Source of the DNA: Clostridium_Z sp040797585
GTDB taxonomy: Bacteria; Bacillota; Clostridia; Clostridiales; Clostridiaceae
Length of the DNA: 32,170 nucleotides
Direction: 5' to 3'
Assembly: GCF_040797585.1 (NCBI RefSeq)
Contig: NZ_JBFNEO010000003.1
Coordinates: 1 to 32,170 of the forward strand
Shown: positions 8,038-17,147 of the stretch, piece by piece
How positions within the stretch are numbered: the stretch's first letter is position 1
Layout of the letters: every line of letters starts with the position of its first letter
The notes under the pieces: model-generated
Databases searched by the model: none
Told to the model about the DNA's origin: nothing
Seen by the model: the letters and a program-made list of their open reading frames with translations, nothing else
Position numbers and translations under genes: made by a program

Positions 8038-8193
8038 TTACATATTTTCATATTTTGAAATCTCTATTTTATCTTTATATTTTTTCAAAAACACTAAAAA
8101 TGTAATTATAGATATTATTTCAAATAAAGCTGCTATCATCTAGCCAATTGAAAATCCACTTAAATTAATAAAAAAACTAATAATTGTGTAAAA
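8038..8193 (-). pseudogene. decayed C-terminal remnant of a membrane transporter
   Basis: One frame encodes a transporter-like tail of 51 residues interrupted by one TAG: FFINLSGFSIG, stop, MIAALFEIISIITFLVFLKK, then YKDKIEISKYENM and a normal stop at 8038-8040. A single TAG-to-TGG change would restore GFSIGWMIAALFEI, a typical last MFS segment with a charged cytoplasmic tail. Nothing of the upstream gene remains. The remnant lies directly before the cobalamin riboswitch on the other strand. Confidence 0.5.
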
Positions 8194-8313
8194 TTACTTA
8201 TTTTTTAGGTTATAATGTTATTAAGTATATAAACTATTGTAGTTTTATGTTGACTTTGAAAATGTTTTCTAATAGAATCTACACTATAATAACTAAATAT
8301 TAATACTTTTATA

Positions 8314-8635
8314 GGTTTTCGAGAGAAATTAATAGGGAAGCTCTGGTGTAAATCCAGCACAGCCCCCGCTACTGTAAGCACTACTTATAAATCACATCCA
8401 CTGATCTAAAATTGGGAAGGAGATTTATAAGGCATATATAAGCCTTTGCTTATATAAAACATCTAAAATAATATATAGTAAAAATATATTCTGTTTATGA
8501 TTTTCATATAACTTTAAATATTAGTTGTATTACTTTTAAACTTTGTTAGACAATCATATTCAAAATATATTATGACTCTAAATATCTATTTTAAGATGCT
8601 AATTTATGTGTAAGTCAGGAGACCTGCCTATGAGA
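8314..8635 (+). promoter_or_regulatory. cobalamin riboswitch with a long internal insertion
   Basis: The conserved core is clear: GGGAAGCTCTGGTGTAAATC, the adjacent CCAGCACAGCCCCCGCTACT, CCACTG, GGGAAGGAG, and the 3' box GTCAGGAGACCTGCC at about 8614-8628. About 185 AT-rich bases separate GGGAAGG (near 8415) from the 3' box, far more than usual. The terminator at 8691-8717 is the likely switch. The ligand should be a cobalamin, and the target is the btuF-btuC-btuD operon 0.5 kb downstream. Confidence 0.93.
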
Positions 8636-8690
8636 TTATTTTAACTTAACTTCGGAGGGAGGTTTTGGTTTTATGCTAAATTTGTGCATA

Positions 8691-8717
8691 AGTCTGTCCT
8701 TTGGAGAGGCTTTTTTT
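8691..8717 (+). terminator. cobalamin-riboswitch expression platform terminator
   Basis: AGTCTGTCC pairs with GGAGAGGCT (one G-G mismatch, one G-T pair) around a TTT loop, followed by TTTTTTT. It stands 60 bases after the aptamer 3' box. The stem TTATGC...GCATAA at 8671-8691 overlaps its foot and may be the competing fold. Confidence 0.7.
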
Positions 8718-8877
8718 GTTTTCCGATGTTGTAAGCCTTAAGCTAGACTCCTCTAGGAGATATAAGTTACTAGTAGATATACCTGGCTTTAATTATACCT
8801 ATTCTCGTATAGGCCTTTAATAAATATAAAGGGCTTAATTAATAAATAAAAATTAGTTCAATTTGTTATTGCAATTT

Positions 8878-9013
8878 ATAGAACGACTCTTCCTTCAGAT
8901 GGCATTCTTTCTAACACATGAAGATTAGATGAGTTAATTTAGCGGCATAGCGACTGTTATCATTCATCTTTTAATAGGATTGGTGTGTTACAGTTGGTAA
9001 CCATCAGATAAAA
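8878..9013 (+). repeat. dispersed structured repeat, copy B
   Basis: It begins ATAGAACGACTCTTCCTTCAG and ends GGTAACCATCAGATAAA. CGACTGT pairs with ACAGTTG; inside it CATTCATC pairs with GATTGGTG apart from one mismatch; TTAGAT-loop-ATTTA forms a small hairpin. It lies between the cobalamin terminator and btuF, so it should be in the btu leader. The rest of 8720-9122 is AT-rich with no gene. Confidence 0.75.
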
Positions 9014-9122
9014 ATAATATGACCTAAAAATAATTGCAATATTAAATTTAAAAATTTTTAAAGGTATATCTATGGATTCTATTTTAAATATCTAATTTTA
9101 ATTATGTAAGGAGATTATATTT

Positions 9123-10127
9123 ATGAAAAAGAAAAATTTAATTACCCTAATTCTAGGTGTCAGCTTATTATTTACAGCATGTTCCTCTACTACCTCTACA
9201 GTTAAAGAGGATGAGAATAAGGCTGAGGCTACTTCTAGTAAAAACTATCCAGTTTCAGTAACTAATTTTAATTTTGATAAGACAGAAAATAAAGTTACCT
9301 TTGATAAAAAGCCTGAAAGAGTAATAAGTACTAATCAAACTACCACTGAATTATTACTACACTTCGGACTTGAAGACAAGCTAGTAGGAACTGCATTTAT
9401 GGACAACCCTATTTTAGACAATCTTAAAGAGAAGTATGATAAAATCCCTGTACTGTCAGAGAAGTATCCAACTAAAGAAATGGTTATAGAAAAAAGTCCT
9501 GATCTTATTATAGGATGGAAAAGTGTATTCTCTGATAAGGTTTTAGGCTCTGTAAACTCATGGAATGAAAAGGGTGTTAATACCTTTATTCAAAGAAACT
9601 CTGGCATTTCTGAAAAAGCAACAGTAGAAAATGTGTATAAAGATATAGAGGATATAGGTACAATCTTTGATATAAAAGATAAAACAGATGCCTACATAAA
9701 TGATATGAAAAAGAGTATAGAAAACATAGAAAACTCTATAAAAGATGTAAAGTCTAAGGCTAAGGTTCTAGTTATAGAAGGCTCTGAGAATAATAAGTAC
9801 ACAGCATACGGACCTAATACATTAGTTTCAGATATGGTAGAAAAAGCTGGTGGTAAGAATGTAGCAGAAAAAGGTGGAACTATAGGACCAGAAAATATAG
9901 TTGAGTTAAATCCTGACGTAATAGTTCTTATACATTTTGAGGCTCAAGTTAAAGATAACAAAGAGAAGGATGCTCTTTTAAATAATCCTGCTCTTCAAAG
10001 CGTACAAGCTATAAAAGATAAAAAAATATTATATACTCCATTAGCTGAAACCTATGGGGGAAGTGTAAGAACACCTAAGGGAATAGAGAATCTAGCTAAG
10101 GGTTTTTATGCTGACTTAGTTAAATAA
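9123..10127 (+). CDS. btuF: BtuF-like corrinoid-binding lipoprotein
   Basis: A 334-residue exported lipoprotein: MKKKNLITLILGVSLLFTAC gives a signal peptide with lipobox LFTAC and lipidated Cys20. The mature part is a class III (BtuF/FecB-like) binding protein: KPERVISTNQTTTELLLHFG begins lobe one, SPDLIIGWKS and a long central helix follow, then VLVIEGSE, NPDVIVLIHFEAQ and GSVRTPKGIENLAKGF. It captures the substrate outside the membrane and delivers it to BtuC/BtuD. The family also takes iron chelates, but the cobalamin riboswitch points to B12 or cobamides. AAGGAGA precedes ATG; btuC follows after 19 bases. Confidence 0.85.
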   Translation: MKKKNLITLILGVSLLFTACSSTTSTVKEDENKAEATSSKNYPVSVTNFNFDKTENKVTFDKKPERVISTNQTTTELLLHFGLEDKLVGTAFMDNPILDNLKEKYDKIPVLSEKYPTKEMVIEKSPDLIIGWKSVFSDKVLGSVNSWNEKGVNTFIQRNSGISEKATVENVYKDIEDIGTIFDIKDKTDAYINDMKKSIENIENSIKDVKSKAKVLVIEGSENNKYTAYGPNTLVSDMVEKAGGKNVAEKGGTIGPENIVELNPDVIVLIHFEAQVKDNKEKDALLNNPALQSVQAIKDKKILYTPLAETYGGSVRTPKGIENLAKGFYADLVK

Positions 10128-10146
10128 ATTATTGTGAGGTTTACCA

Positions 10147-11265
10147 ATGAATAAAAATCTATCACCTTCTCTTCCCTCTAATGTATATTTTGAAAAAATA
10201 AATAAGAAGTTTTTTCTTATAGTTACTTTTCTTATTTCTATTTTACTTATATCCTTAGTACTTTCAATTACCTTTGGCTCTGCTAATATTTCTGCTTATG
10301 ATGCTTATAGAATTATTGTATATAATACCCTTGGTATTCCCATTGGAGATGTGGCTACTTTAACCAAAGGTCCAATATATGATATAGTTTGGCATATAAG
10401 ATTTCCAAGGGTAATTCTTGGAGCAGTGGTTGGAATGGGGCTTTCTATTGTTGGATGTGCAATGCAAGCTACAGTAAATAACTCTCTAGCAGACCCTTAT
10501 ATATTAGGTCTCTCCTCCGGGGCATCATTAGGAGCTACCTTTTCCATACTTATTGGAGTAAAAGGGGTATTGTTTGGTAGTGGAGTTACCCTTGGTGCAT
10601 TTATAGGAGCTTTAGTTTCTTCCATATTAGTTTATTTACTTTCTAATGTAGGGGGACGGATTACCTCTACTAAGCTGGTATTATCTGGACTTATTATAAG
10701 TTCTATATTCTCAGCATTCACAAGCTTTATAATATTTATTTCAAATGATGCAGAAGGAATGAAAACCGTAACCTTTTGGATGATGGGAGGATTAACCTCT
10801 GCCTCCTTTGAAAATTTAAAGATTCCATCTATTATTATATTAATAGGAATAATATTCTTTCTGTCACAGTTTAGAATTTTAAATACAATGCTTTTAGGAG
10901 AAGAAGCATCTATAACCCTTGGAGTAGATTTGTCCTCCTACAGAAAAATATATATGCTAGTTTCAGCTCTAATAACAGGAGTAATAGTTTCAGTTTGTGG
11001 AACCATAGGTTTTTTAGGACTTATGATACCTCATATAGGAAGATTCTTAGTTGGAAGTGACCATAAGAAACTCCTACCAATAAGTGCTCTTTTAGGTTCT
11101 ATACTATTAATATGGACTGATGTTCTAGCTAGGGTAATGATGAAAGGTTTAGAAATCCCTATTGGAGTCCTTACCTCAATGCTTGGTGCTCCATTTTTAA
11201 TGTGGCTACTAATAAAAAAATCTTATGGCACTGGAGGTAAAACTAATGAAAATAAAGGTAGATAG
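10147..11265 (+). CDS. btuC: BtuC-like ABC transporter permease
   Basis: A 372-residue FecCD/BtuC-type permease with about ten membrane segments. Conserved stretches include RFPRVILGAVVGMGLSIVG, NSLADPYILGLSSGASLG, and near the end GTIGFLGLMIPHIGRFLVG, the loop that contacts the ATPase. Residues 1-22 form a short cytoplasmic leader. GTGAGG precedes ATG. Its last 20 bases overlap the btuD start, so the two are probably translationally coupled. Confidence 0.88.
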   Translation: MNKNLSPSLPSNVYFEKINKKFFLIVTFLISILLISLVLSITFGSANISAYDAYRIIVYNTLGIPIGDVATLTKGPIYDIVWHIRFPRVILGAVVGMGLSIVGCAMQATVNNSLADPYILGLSSGASLGATFSILIGVKGVLFGSGVTLGAFIGALVSSILVYLLSNVGGRITSTKLVLSGLIISSIFSAFTSFIIFISNDAEGMKTVTFWMMGGLTSASFENLKIPSIIILIGIIFFLSQFRILNTMLLGEEASITLGVDLSSYRKIYMLVSALITGVIVSVCGTIGFLGLMIPHIGRFLVGSDHKKLLPISALLGSILLIWTDVLARVMMKGLEIPIGVLTSMLGAPFLMWLLIKKSYGTGGKTNENKGR

Positions 11266-12016
11266 CCTCTCTTTAAATATAGGCAGTAAAAAAATATTAG
11301 ACAATGTATTTTTAAATTTAAATACTAAGGAGTTTGTAGGATTAGTTGGTCCTAACGGAAGTGGAAAATCTACTTTATTAAAAGCAATTTATAGAATACT
11401 AAAACCTAGTAATGGTTCTATATTTATAAATGGTAGAGATATATCTAAACTCTCTATAAAGTCAACCTCTCGTGAAATGGCCGTGGTGAGTCAATTTAAT
11501 GAGCAGAACTTTGAGTTTAAGGTGCTAGATATGGTACTCCTTGGTCGTACACCTCATAAGAAACCCTTTGAGCTGGACAACAAAGATGATTTCAGAATAT
11601 CAATGGAATCTTTAAAAAAAGTATCTATGGAAGATTATTATCATAGGGATTTTTCTACCCTATCTGGTGGAGAAAAACAAAGGGTCCTTTTAGCTAGAGC
11701 CCTAGCTCAAAAGGTTGACATACTGATATTAGATGAGCCTACAAATCACTTAGACATAAAATATCAAATTCAGATTTTAGAGCTGGTTAAATCATTAGAT
11801 ATAACAGTACTTGCAGCCTTACACGATCTAAATTTAGCTTCTAATTATTGTGATAAAATATATGTACTTAATGATGGGAATATAGTTTCCTCAGGATACC
11901 CAGAAGAAGTACTAACTGAGAATATGATAAAAAATGTCTTTGGAGTAAATAGTGAAGTATCCTTACATCCTAAGACAAATAAATTAAATGTAGTTTATTT
12001 GTCTAACTATTTATAG
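11246..12016 (+). CDS. btuD: BtuD-like ABC transporter ATPase
   Basis: A 256-residue ATPase: Walker A GPNGSGKST at 35-43, Q-loop VVSQFNEQNFEF, signature LSGGEKQRV, Walker B DILILDEPTNHLD, and the switch histidine in LAALHDLNLA. It powers corrinoid import with BtuC and BtuF. An upstream in-frame ATG at 11225 is possible, but TGGAGG at 11232-11236 lies nine bases before the ATG at 11246, so I use the latter. No strong terminator is visible in 12017-12218; GGTTTCA and TGAAAC near 12040-12080 form only a weak long-loop hairpin. Confidence 0.88.
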   Translation: MKIKVDSLSLNIGSKKILDNVFLNLNTKEFVGLVGPNGSGKSTLLKAIYRILKPSNGSIFINGRDISKLSIKSTSREMAVVSQFNEQNFEFKVLDMVLLGRTPHKKPFELDNKDDFRISMESLKKVSMEDYYHRDFSTLSGGEKQRVLLARALAQKVDILILDEPTNHLDIKYQIQILELVKSLDITVLAALHDLNLASNYCDKIYVLNDGNIVSSGYPEEVLTENMIKNVFGVNSEVSLHPKTNKLNVVYLSNYL

Positions 12017-12218
12017 ATTCTAATTTAAATATTCGAAGTTGGTTTCATCTCTTGTACTAATTGATTTCTTTATTGAAACTACTTGCTTTGTATAGAATAA
12101 ATTTCTCTAATATAAATTTCAATTTAGGTTTTTTCAATAGTTTTATATTTTAATATCATAATAGATTAATTATTGTCTTGTTATTTTTCTAGAGTAGATT
12201 TTAATAAATATGAGAAAA

Positions 12219-12277
12219 TATAGCTACCATATGTAATCCTAGCCATTTAAAGCTGGAGAATACATATGGTAGCTATA
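12219..12277 (-). terminator. terminator of the M16C peptidase gene
   Basis: TATAGCTACCATATGTA (12219-12235) pairs exactly with 12261-12277, and on the minus strand the stem is followed by TTTTC. It may also stop btu transcripts from the other side. Confidence 0.75.
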
Positions 12278-12305
12278 ATGAAATATCTTTCTTTTCTACA
12301 TTACT

Positions 12306-15236
12306 TTATTCTATAACATTTATAAGCTTACCGAATATATCTTTATTGTCTTTTATTTTCTTTTCATTACCTAGAACACAAATATAGTTCTGATCCATTA
12401 CACTTTCTATAACTGGAGCAAAGTCCTTAATGTGATTTAGCTTTGTACCTATAACTTCTTCTCTTTCCCTTTGCTTAGTTTCATGGTCTATTCCCATATA
12501 ATACTGCTCTATGGCATATTCTGATTTCATAGATGGTGTTAATGGATTATCTAATTTACTAATTGTACCTATTATATACTTAGTCATGGTCTCATCATCT
12601 ACTTCTAGTTCTCTTAGATAATTGGCCATTTCATCATATACCTTTAAGGTTTCCTTTATATTAGGATCTCTATAAGATGTTATAAACATATTTCCGCTTC
12701 TACTTATTCTTGGAACAACTCCATAAGCTCCACCTTGAACTCTTACATTATTCCATAAATAATCAAAGTTTGCTATGGTCTCAAGAACTAAAGCAGACCC
12801 ATTATATTTATATCCATTATTTATAAAGTTTCCACCCTTAGCTACATACTGAACATTCCCTTGAGTAAGTAGTCCTTCATTGGATCTCTCTTCCAGGTTA
12901 AAGTTATACTCAACTTCTTTTACGTCCTTATTTCCTAAAATCTTAGAAATGCTTTCAATTGGATTTTTAACTGCATCATAGTCTTCTTTATCCGATGTAA
13001 AGCTCACAGTTAAATTACTCTCATTGAATAATTCCTCTCTAGTCTTCTCTAAGTTTTTCTTTACTTCATCCCACTTACCATCAAAGTTCTTTTCAATATC
13101 GCAAAGGAATTTATAATATCCTATTCCATCTATAGTTTCATCAAAAGCTCCCTTTGGAGAGAAGTATGACATCATTCTTTTTGCAGATACTATATGGCCT
13201 GAACTAAACATACTCATTTCATAGTAGCTCTTTATCTCTCTAAGATTTTGAAGAACTCTTTCTTTATCATCAAATAGAGTATTTTCAAGAATTTCTCCTA
13301 TAAGCTCAGTAGTTTTATCTAATTTATTAATAAGAGCTTTTGCCTTTACCATAAATACTGCACTAAAGTCTTTTGGATCTCCACTCTTAACATAACTTGT
13401 TACATTAAAGAATATAGCACCAGTATGTATTCCTATAGCATTTGCTAAAGAACCATAGGTGTAATTTTTAGTTCCTATTCTTCCAAGTACATCTGATAAT
13501 AGCTTAGCATAAGGAAGTAACTCTTTAGAAAGAACTTTAGCATTAAATAAAAGTTTTAAATATCCTATTTTGTTTGTTTCTACTTCATGGAATAAGACCT
13601 TAACACCATGCTCTTCTCTTATTTCTAATGGTAGTTTATCAGCTTCTTTATTTATATCTTCTATCTCAAGACTAGGTATACTGTTTAAAGCTTCCTTTGT
13701 ATCCTTTGTCATCTGTCTTTCTTTAAGCTTTTTACCCTTTTCTATTATATTCTCTAACTCTTCATCACTTAAGCTAGCCTTATATTTATCAAGCTTTTCA
13801 GCTAATTCCTTTTCTTTTCTTTGTGAAAGTCCTTTTTCAGGTTTTAATACTGCAAGAGAGCTATGAGGATTATTTAAAATATGCTTTTCTATAAGCTCTT
13901 CAAAATACTTAGTATTTAATGCTCTCTTAGCATTTTTAAGAACTGGTTCATATGCTAAGTTTACAAAAGGATCTCCTCCATAAAGCCAGCTATCTAAGGC
14001 TTTTGTGTAATAAACTATTCCTGCTGGATATCCTCTATAGTCTCCCTCTCTTAATATAAACTCTATTTTATTTATGGCAGCTTCTATAAGCTCCTTATCG
14101 ATGCCATCTTTAACTAGATTTTCTAAGGTATCAAACACTAACTTCTTAAACTTATCTTTATCATTTTCATTAGCATCCTTTGCTACTATTGAGAAATAAG
14201 GCTGTTTTATACCATTTTCAAACTCTCCAAACACAGACTTACCAATACCCTCCTCAAGTAAGGCCTTCTTTAAAGGTGCCGCCGGAGTCTCTAAAAGTAA
14301 GTACTCTATTACTGTTAAAGCTAAATTCTCATTAGTATCTAAAGCTGATCCTATGGAGAAGTTTAGATTCAAGAAACTCTTATTCTCTGTAGAGTCTTCT
14401 TCTGAAAGACTATAAGTATATGTAAACTCCTTCATTTCTTCAAAGGGATCTTGTGTTCCTATCTCTGAATCTATTTCTTGTCTTTCAAAATTACTTAAAT
14501 ATTCATTATTTATGAACTTAAGCTGCTCCTTTAAATCCCCATCTCCATATAAATATATAAAGCTGTTTGATGGATGGTAGTATTTTCTATGGAAGGCTAT
14601 AAAATCTTCGTAAGTAAGCTCAGGAATAACCTCTGGATCTCCACCTGAAGAATGACTATATATAGTATCTGGATAAAGTGTCTCTGTTATCTTTCTAAAC
14701 ACTAATGAGTCTGGTGAAGAATATGCCCCCTTCATCTCATTATAAACAACTCCATTATATTTAAGTTCAGAGTCCTTGTTTTCTAAAGAATAGCTCCATC
14801 CTTCTTGCATAAATATTTCAGGATACTTATATATATTAGGATATAATACAGCATCTAAGTAAACATCCATAAGATTTTTAAAGTCTTTATCATTTCTACT
14901 GGCTACAGGATATATGGTCTTATCTGGATAAGTCATAGCATTAAGAAAGGTATTTAAAGAGCTTTTTAGAAGCTCAACAAAAGGTTCCTTAACATCAAAT
15001 TTTCTAGATCCACATAAAACTGAGTGTTCTAATATATGTGGAAGTCCCGTACTATCCTCAGGTGGTGTTCTAAAACCTATTGCAAATACCTTGTTGTCAT
15101 CATCATTACTTATATTAAGAAGTCTTGCTCCTGTTTTTTCATGTTGAAAAATCTTTCCATTGGATTTTATCTCTTCTATATAAACATCCTCTAACAGCTT
15201 AAATCCTTCATATACTTCATTAACTTTAAAGTTCAT
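12306..15236 (-). CDS. M16C (presequence-protease-type) zinc peptidase
   Basis: A 976-residue insulinase-family peptidase of the PreP/M16C subgroup, the usual length for this group. The inverted zinc motif HILEH is at residues 67-71, and YNEMKGAYSSPD holds the third metal-ligand region. GDGDLKEQL and the C-terminal halves follow in the two-shell layout (linker with coiled-coil-like KGKKLKERQMTKDTKEAL near 500-550). Family members degrade short unstructured peptides in an enclosed chamber. No signal peptide is seen, so it should be cytoplasmic. An earlier in-frame ATG exists at 15293, but AAAGGAG eight bases before 15236 supports this start. C. perfringens HypA belongs to the same family. Confidence 0.88.
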   Translation of the reverse strand: MNFKVNEVYEGFKLLEDVYIEEIKSNGKIFQHEKTGARLLNISNDDDNKVFAIGFRTPPEDSTGLPHILEHSVLCGSRKFDVKEPFVELLKSSLNTFLNAMTYPDKTIYPVASRNDKDFKNLMDVYLDAVLYPNIYKYPEIFMQEGWSYSLENKDSELKYNGVVYNEMKGAYSSPDSLVFRKITETLYPDTIYSHSSGGDPEVIPELTYEDFIAFHRKYYHPSNSFIYLYGDGDLKEQLKFINNEYLSNFERQEIDSEIGTQDPFEEMKEFTYTYSLSEEDSTENKSFLNLNFSIGSALDTNENLALTVIEYLLLETPAAPLKKALLEEGIGKSVFGEFENGIKQPYFSIVAKDANENDKDKFKKLVFDTLENLVKDGIDKELIEAAINKIEFILREGDYRGYPAGIVYYTKALDSWLYGGDPFVNLAYEPVLKNAKRALNTKYFEELIEKHILNNPHSSLAVLKPEKGLSQRKEKELAEKLDKYKASLSDEELENIIEKGKKLKERQMTKDTKEALNSIPSLEIEDINKEADKLPLEIREEHGVKVLFHEVETNKIGYLKLLFNAKVLSKELLPYAKLLSDVLGRIGTKNYTYGSLANAIGIHTGAIFFNVTSYVKSGDPKDFSAVFMVKAKALINKLDKTTELIGEILENTLFDDKERVLQNLREIKSYYEMSMFSSGHIVSAKRMMSYFSPKGAFDETIDGIGYYKFLCDIEKNFDGKWDEVKKNLEKTREELFNESNLTVSFTSDKEDYDAVKNPIESISKILGNKDVKEVEYNFNLEERSNEGLLTQGNVQYVAKGGNFINNGYKYNGSALVLETIANFDYLWNNVRVQGGAYGVVPRISRSGNMFITSYRDPNIKETLKVYDEMANYLRELEVDDETMTKYIIGTISKLDNPLTPSMKSEYAIEQYYMGIDHETKQREREEVIGTKLNHIKDFAPVIESVMDQNYICVLGNEKKIKDNKDIFGKLINVIE

Positions 15237-15435
15237 ATCATCACTCCTTTTATGTTTTATGAAAATCTTACCATACCCTTCTACGGTAATCAATAATAAC
15301 TATCACTAAAATCATTTCTTTATTATCATTTACCATACATATATATTGTTACCTAATTCATTAATTATTATATTTACGTAATATTATATTATGATTTAAT
15401 TTATACTCACCTTTGTAACAGCAAAATGGATATAA

Positions 15436-15466
15436 AAAGAGTGGTATACTAGTCTACTCACTCTTT
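15436..15466 (-). terminator. terminator of the 204-residue coiled-coil protein gene
   Basis: On the minus strand AAAGAGTG pairs with CACTCTTT with inner partial pairing, followed by TTTATATCC. It lies 28 bases beyond the stop codon. Confidence 0.7.
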
Positions 15467-15493
15467 TATATATTAAATTTATTAATTTTTATA

Positions 15494-16108
15494 TTAAGTC
15501 TTTTTCCTTTTTTTAATTCTCTTACCATCTTCATCCCCATATATCATGTCCATATACTCTTTTTCATATTCTATATCCTTACTTTCAACTTTATTCTCTA
15601 CTTTTTTTATCCTTGTATTTTTTCCTTTATGTCCATTCTTTAATTTAATCTTCTTTATTAAATTTTTTGCCTCTCTCTCTTCCCTTTCATTAGACTTAAT
15701 CTTATATGAATTTAAGCTTTCAATAAGTTCATCAATATTTATTTTATCTATATTCTCTTTTCCTATATACTTAAATAACTTTAATATTATTATAATTAGT
15801 GATGATATATCTAGACTTATATTAACAGAGCTATTTCCTGAATGATCTATGGACATAGAATTCTTTTGATTTAAATCTCTCTTATTATTATTTTTCTTTT
15901 CATCTTCATAACTATCCTTTTTATCTAACTTTTCTTGCATATTTTCAATAACTTTCTTTTGCTCTTCCAACTGAGAGTATAAATATTCTATAGCTCTAGC
16001 TTGTTTAAATAATTTATCTGCTAAAGCCTCGTTTATCTTTTGTTGTTTTACAAGCTTTCTATTAAGATTTTCTATATCTCTATCTACATACATCTTTTTA
16101 TTAGACAT
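15494..16108 (-). CDS. coiled-coil protein with an SGNS motif, 204 aa
   Basis: Not recognised as a named family. Residues 1-65 are a predicted coiled coil (ENLNRKLVKQQKINEALADK and similar heptads). A charged linker follows, then MSIDHSGNSSVNISLDISS at about 85-104, a hydrophobic stretch LIIIILKLFKYI, and a very basic C-terminus ending KRIKKRKKT. The SGNSSVN segment matches the C-terminal motif of the four Gln-rich proteins encoded 0.5-1.7 kb away on the same strand, which suggests a shared assembly partner or fold. AGGAGGGAG precedes ATG. I infer a spore-structure role only from context. Confidence 0.6.
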   Translation of the reverse strand: MSNKKMYVDRDIENLNRKLVKQQKINEALADKLFKQARAIEYLYSQLEEQKKVIENMQEKLDKKDSYEDEKKNNNKRDLNQKNSMSIDHSGNSSVNISLDISSLIIIILKLFKYIGKENIDKINIDELIESLNSYKIKSNEREEREAKNLIKKIKLKNGHKGKNTRIKKVENKVESKDIEYEKEYMDMIYGDEDGKRIKKRKKT

Positions 16109-16371
16109 AAATCTCCCTCCTATTAGTGAATACTACTAAATTAATCCTTTGTTTTAAGCTAAACTTGATAAATAAAAACCTTTTTTCATATATATTAAAA
16201 TTATAAAATTTCTTCCTATAAATATCATATCTAAATTCAATCTTTAAATTGGCTGTAAATCATAGTAAATTGAGGCCTAATTTAAGGTGTCATGTGATAC
16301 ATATATATGACTAACACTAGAATCTATATAATTTAAGAGTTTGAATCATAACAATTTTATCCATGGATAAA

Positions 16372-16425
16372 AGAGCTTACAATATATTATTTGAATGCGC
16401 GCTTATTCAATTTATTGTAAGCTCT
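16372..16425. terminator. long hairpin with GCGCGC loop, probable terminator
   Basis: AGAGCTTACAATA (16372-16384) pairs with TATTGTAAGCTCT (16413-16425), then TTGAAT with ATTCAA, around the loop GCGCGCTT. On the minus strand it is followed by TTTTATCC, so it can end the Gln-rich gene operon, whose last stop is at 16609. The remainder of 16109-16608 has no gene. Confidence 0.55.
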
Positions 16426-16520
16426 AAAATTTAAGCTTAGAGTTTATTTCTTAATTTACTAGTTAGTACTCTCTTCTATTTAAATGAGAAATAATCATAT
16501 ATAAGATTATTTATAAGTTC

Positions 16521-16576
16521 TTCTAAGCTTCAAATGAGAACCTTCTTTTTATGAAAACTCCATAGGAAGCTTAGAA
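16521..16576. repeat. inverted repeat just downstream of the Gln-rich operon
   Basis: TTCTAAGCTTC (16521-16531) and GAAGCTTAGAA (16566-16576) are exact inverted copies, 34 bases apart, 33 bases beyond the last stop codon. No clear T-run follows, so it may be an RNA-protecting 3' stem rather than a terminator. Confidence 0.45.
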
Positions 16577-16608
16577 TTACCTTATGACACCCTAATATAG
16601 AAAATTAA

Positions 16609-16860
16609 TTACTTTTTCCAAATTACATTTAAAGTGTTTCCAGATTCTTCAACTTCCATATTATTATATTCTTTTTCAAGTTCTAACTGATTTTGCTTAG
16701 TCTTAACTTCCATTTCTACTTCTTCTTTTTGCTTTTGTTTTTGATTCTCATATTGCTTTTGTTTTTGATACTCATATTGATATTGCCTTTGCTTTTGCTC
16801 TTGAAGTTGAACAAGGATATCTTTTAACAATATTATTATTTTTTCTTCATTATTAGCCAT
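16609..16860 (-). CDS. Gln/Lys-rich SGNT-motif protein 4 of 4
   Basis: An 83-residue protein in three parts: helix NEEKIIILLKDILVQLQEQ (3-21), a Gln/Lys/Tyr run of QYQYEYQKQKQYENQKQKQ type (about 24-45), then a charged linker and the end EESGNTLNVIWKK. It is paralogous to the three genes upstream, and has lost the NYMKIKY context but kept SGNTxN. GAGGTGA precedes ATG. It is the last gene of the compact cluster, 21 bases after the previous one. Not recognised as a named family. Confidence 0.7.
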   Translation of the reverse strand: MANNEEKIIILLKDILVQLQEQKQRQYQYEYQKQKQYENQKQKQKEEVEMEVKTKQNQLELEKEYNNMEVEESGNTLNVIWKK

Positions 16861-16881
16861 AGTTTCACCTCATCCCCTTAT

Positions 16882-17136
16882 CTATATATCTATATGGTTA
16901 ATACTGTTTCCTGAGTATTTTATCTGCATATAGTTCTTTTCATATTCTCTCTCATTTAAATATTGACTTGCCTTAGAATCAAGCTCTGCATGCTGCTTCT
17001 GATGTTGATCTTGATATTGATGTTGGTCTTGGTCTTGGTACTGGTATTGTTTCTCATATTGGTACTGATATTGATCTTGCATTTGAAACAAGATATCTTT
17101 TAATAAGAGAAATATCTTACTATAGTCACCGTACAT
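16882..17136 (-). CDS. Gln/Tyr-rich SGNS-motif protein 3 of 4
   Basis: An 84-residue protein: helix YSKIFLLLKDILFQMQDQ, then alternating QYQYQYEKQYQYQDQDQHQ and QYQDQHQKQH, a linker, and EKNYMQIKYSGNSINHIDI. Roughly one residue in eight is Tyr. An earlier in-frame ATG lies at 17142, but the AGGGGG ribosome site touches it and is correctly spaced (seven bases) from 17136, so I use 17136. It follows the previous gene by 11 bases. Confidence 0.7.
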   Translation of the reverse strand: MYGDYSKIFLLLKDILFQMQDQYQYQYEKQYQYQDQDQHQYQDQHQKQHAELDSKASQYLNEREYEKNYMQIKYSGNSINHIDI

Positions 17137-17147
17137 AACCATTCCCC

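Noticed and set aside
11225..11245. Upstream ATG as start of btuD
   Set aside because: It has no ribosome site at proper distance, and TGGAGG is placed for the ATG at 11246, where the typical ATPase N-terminus begins.
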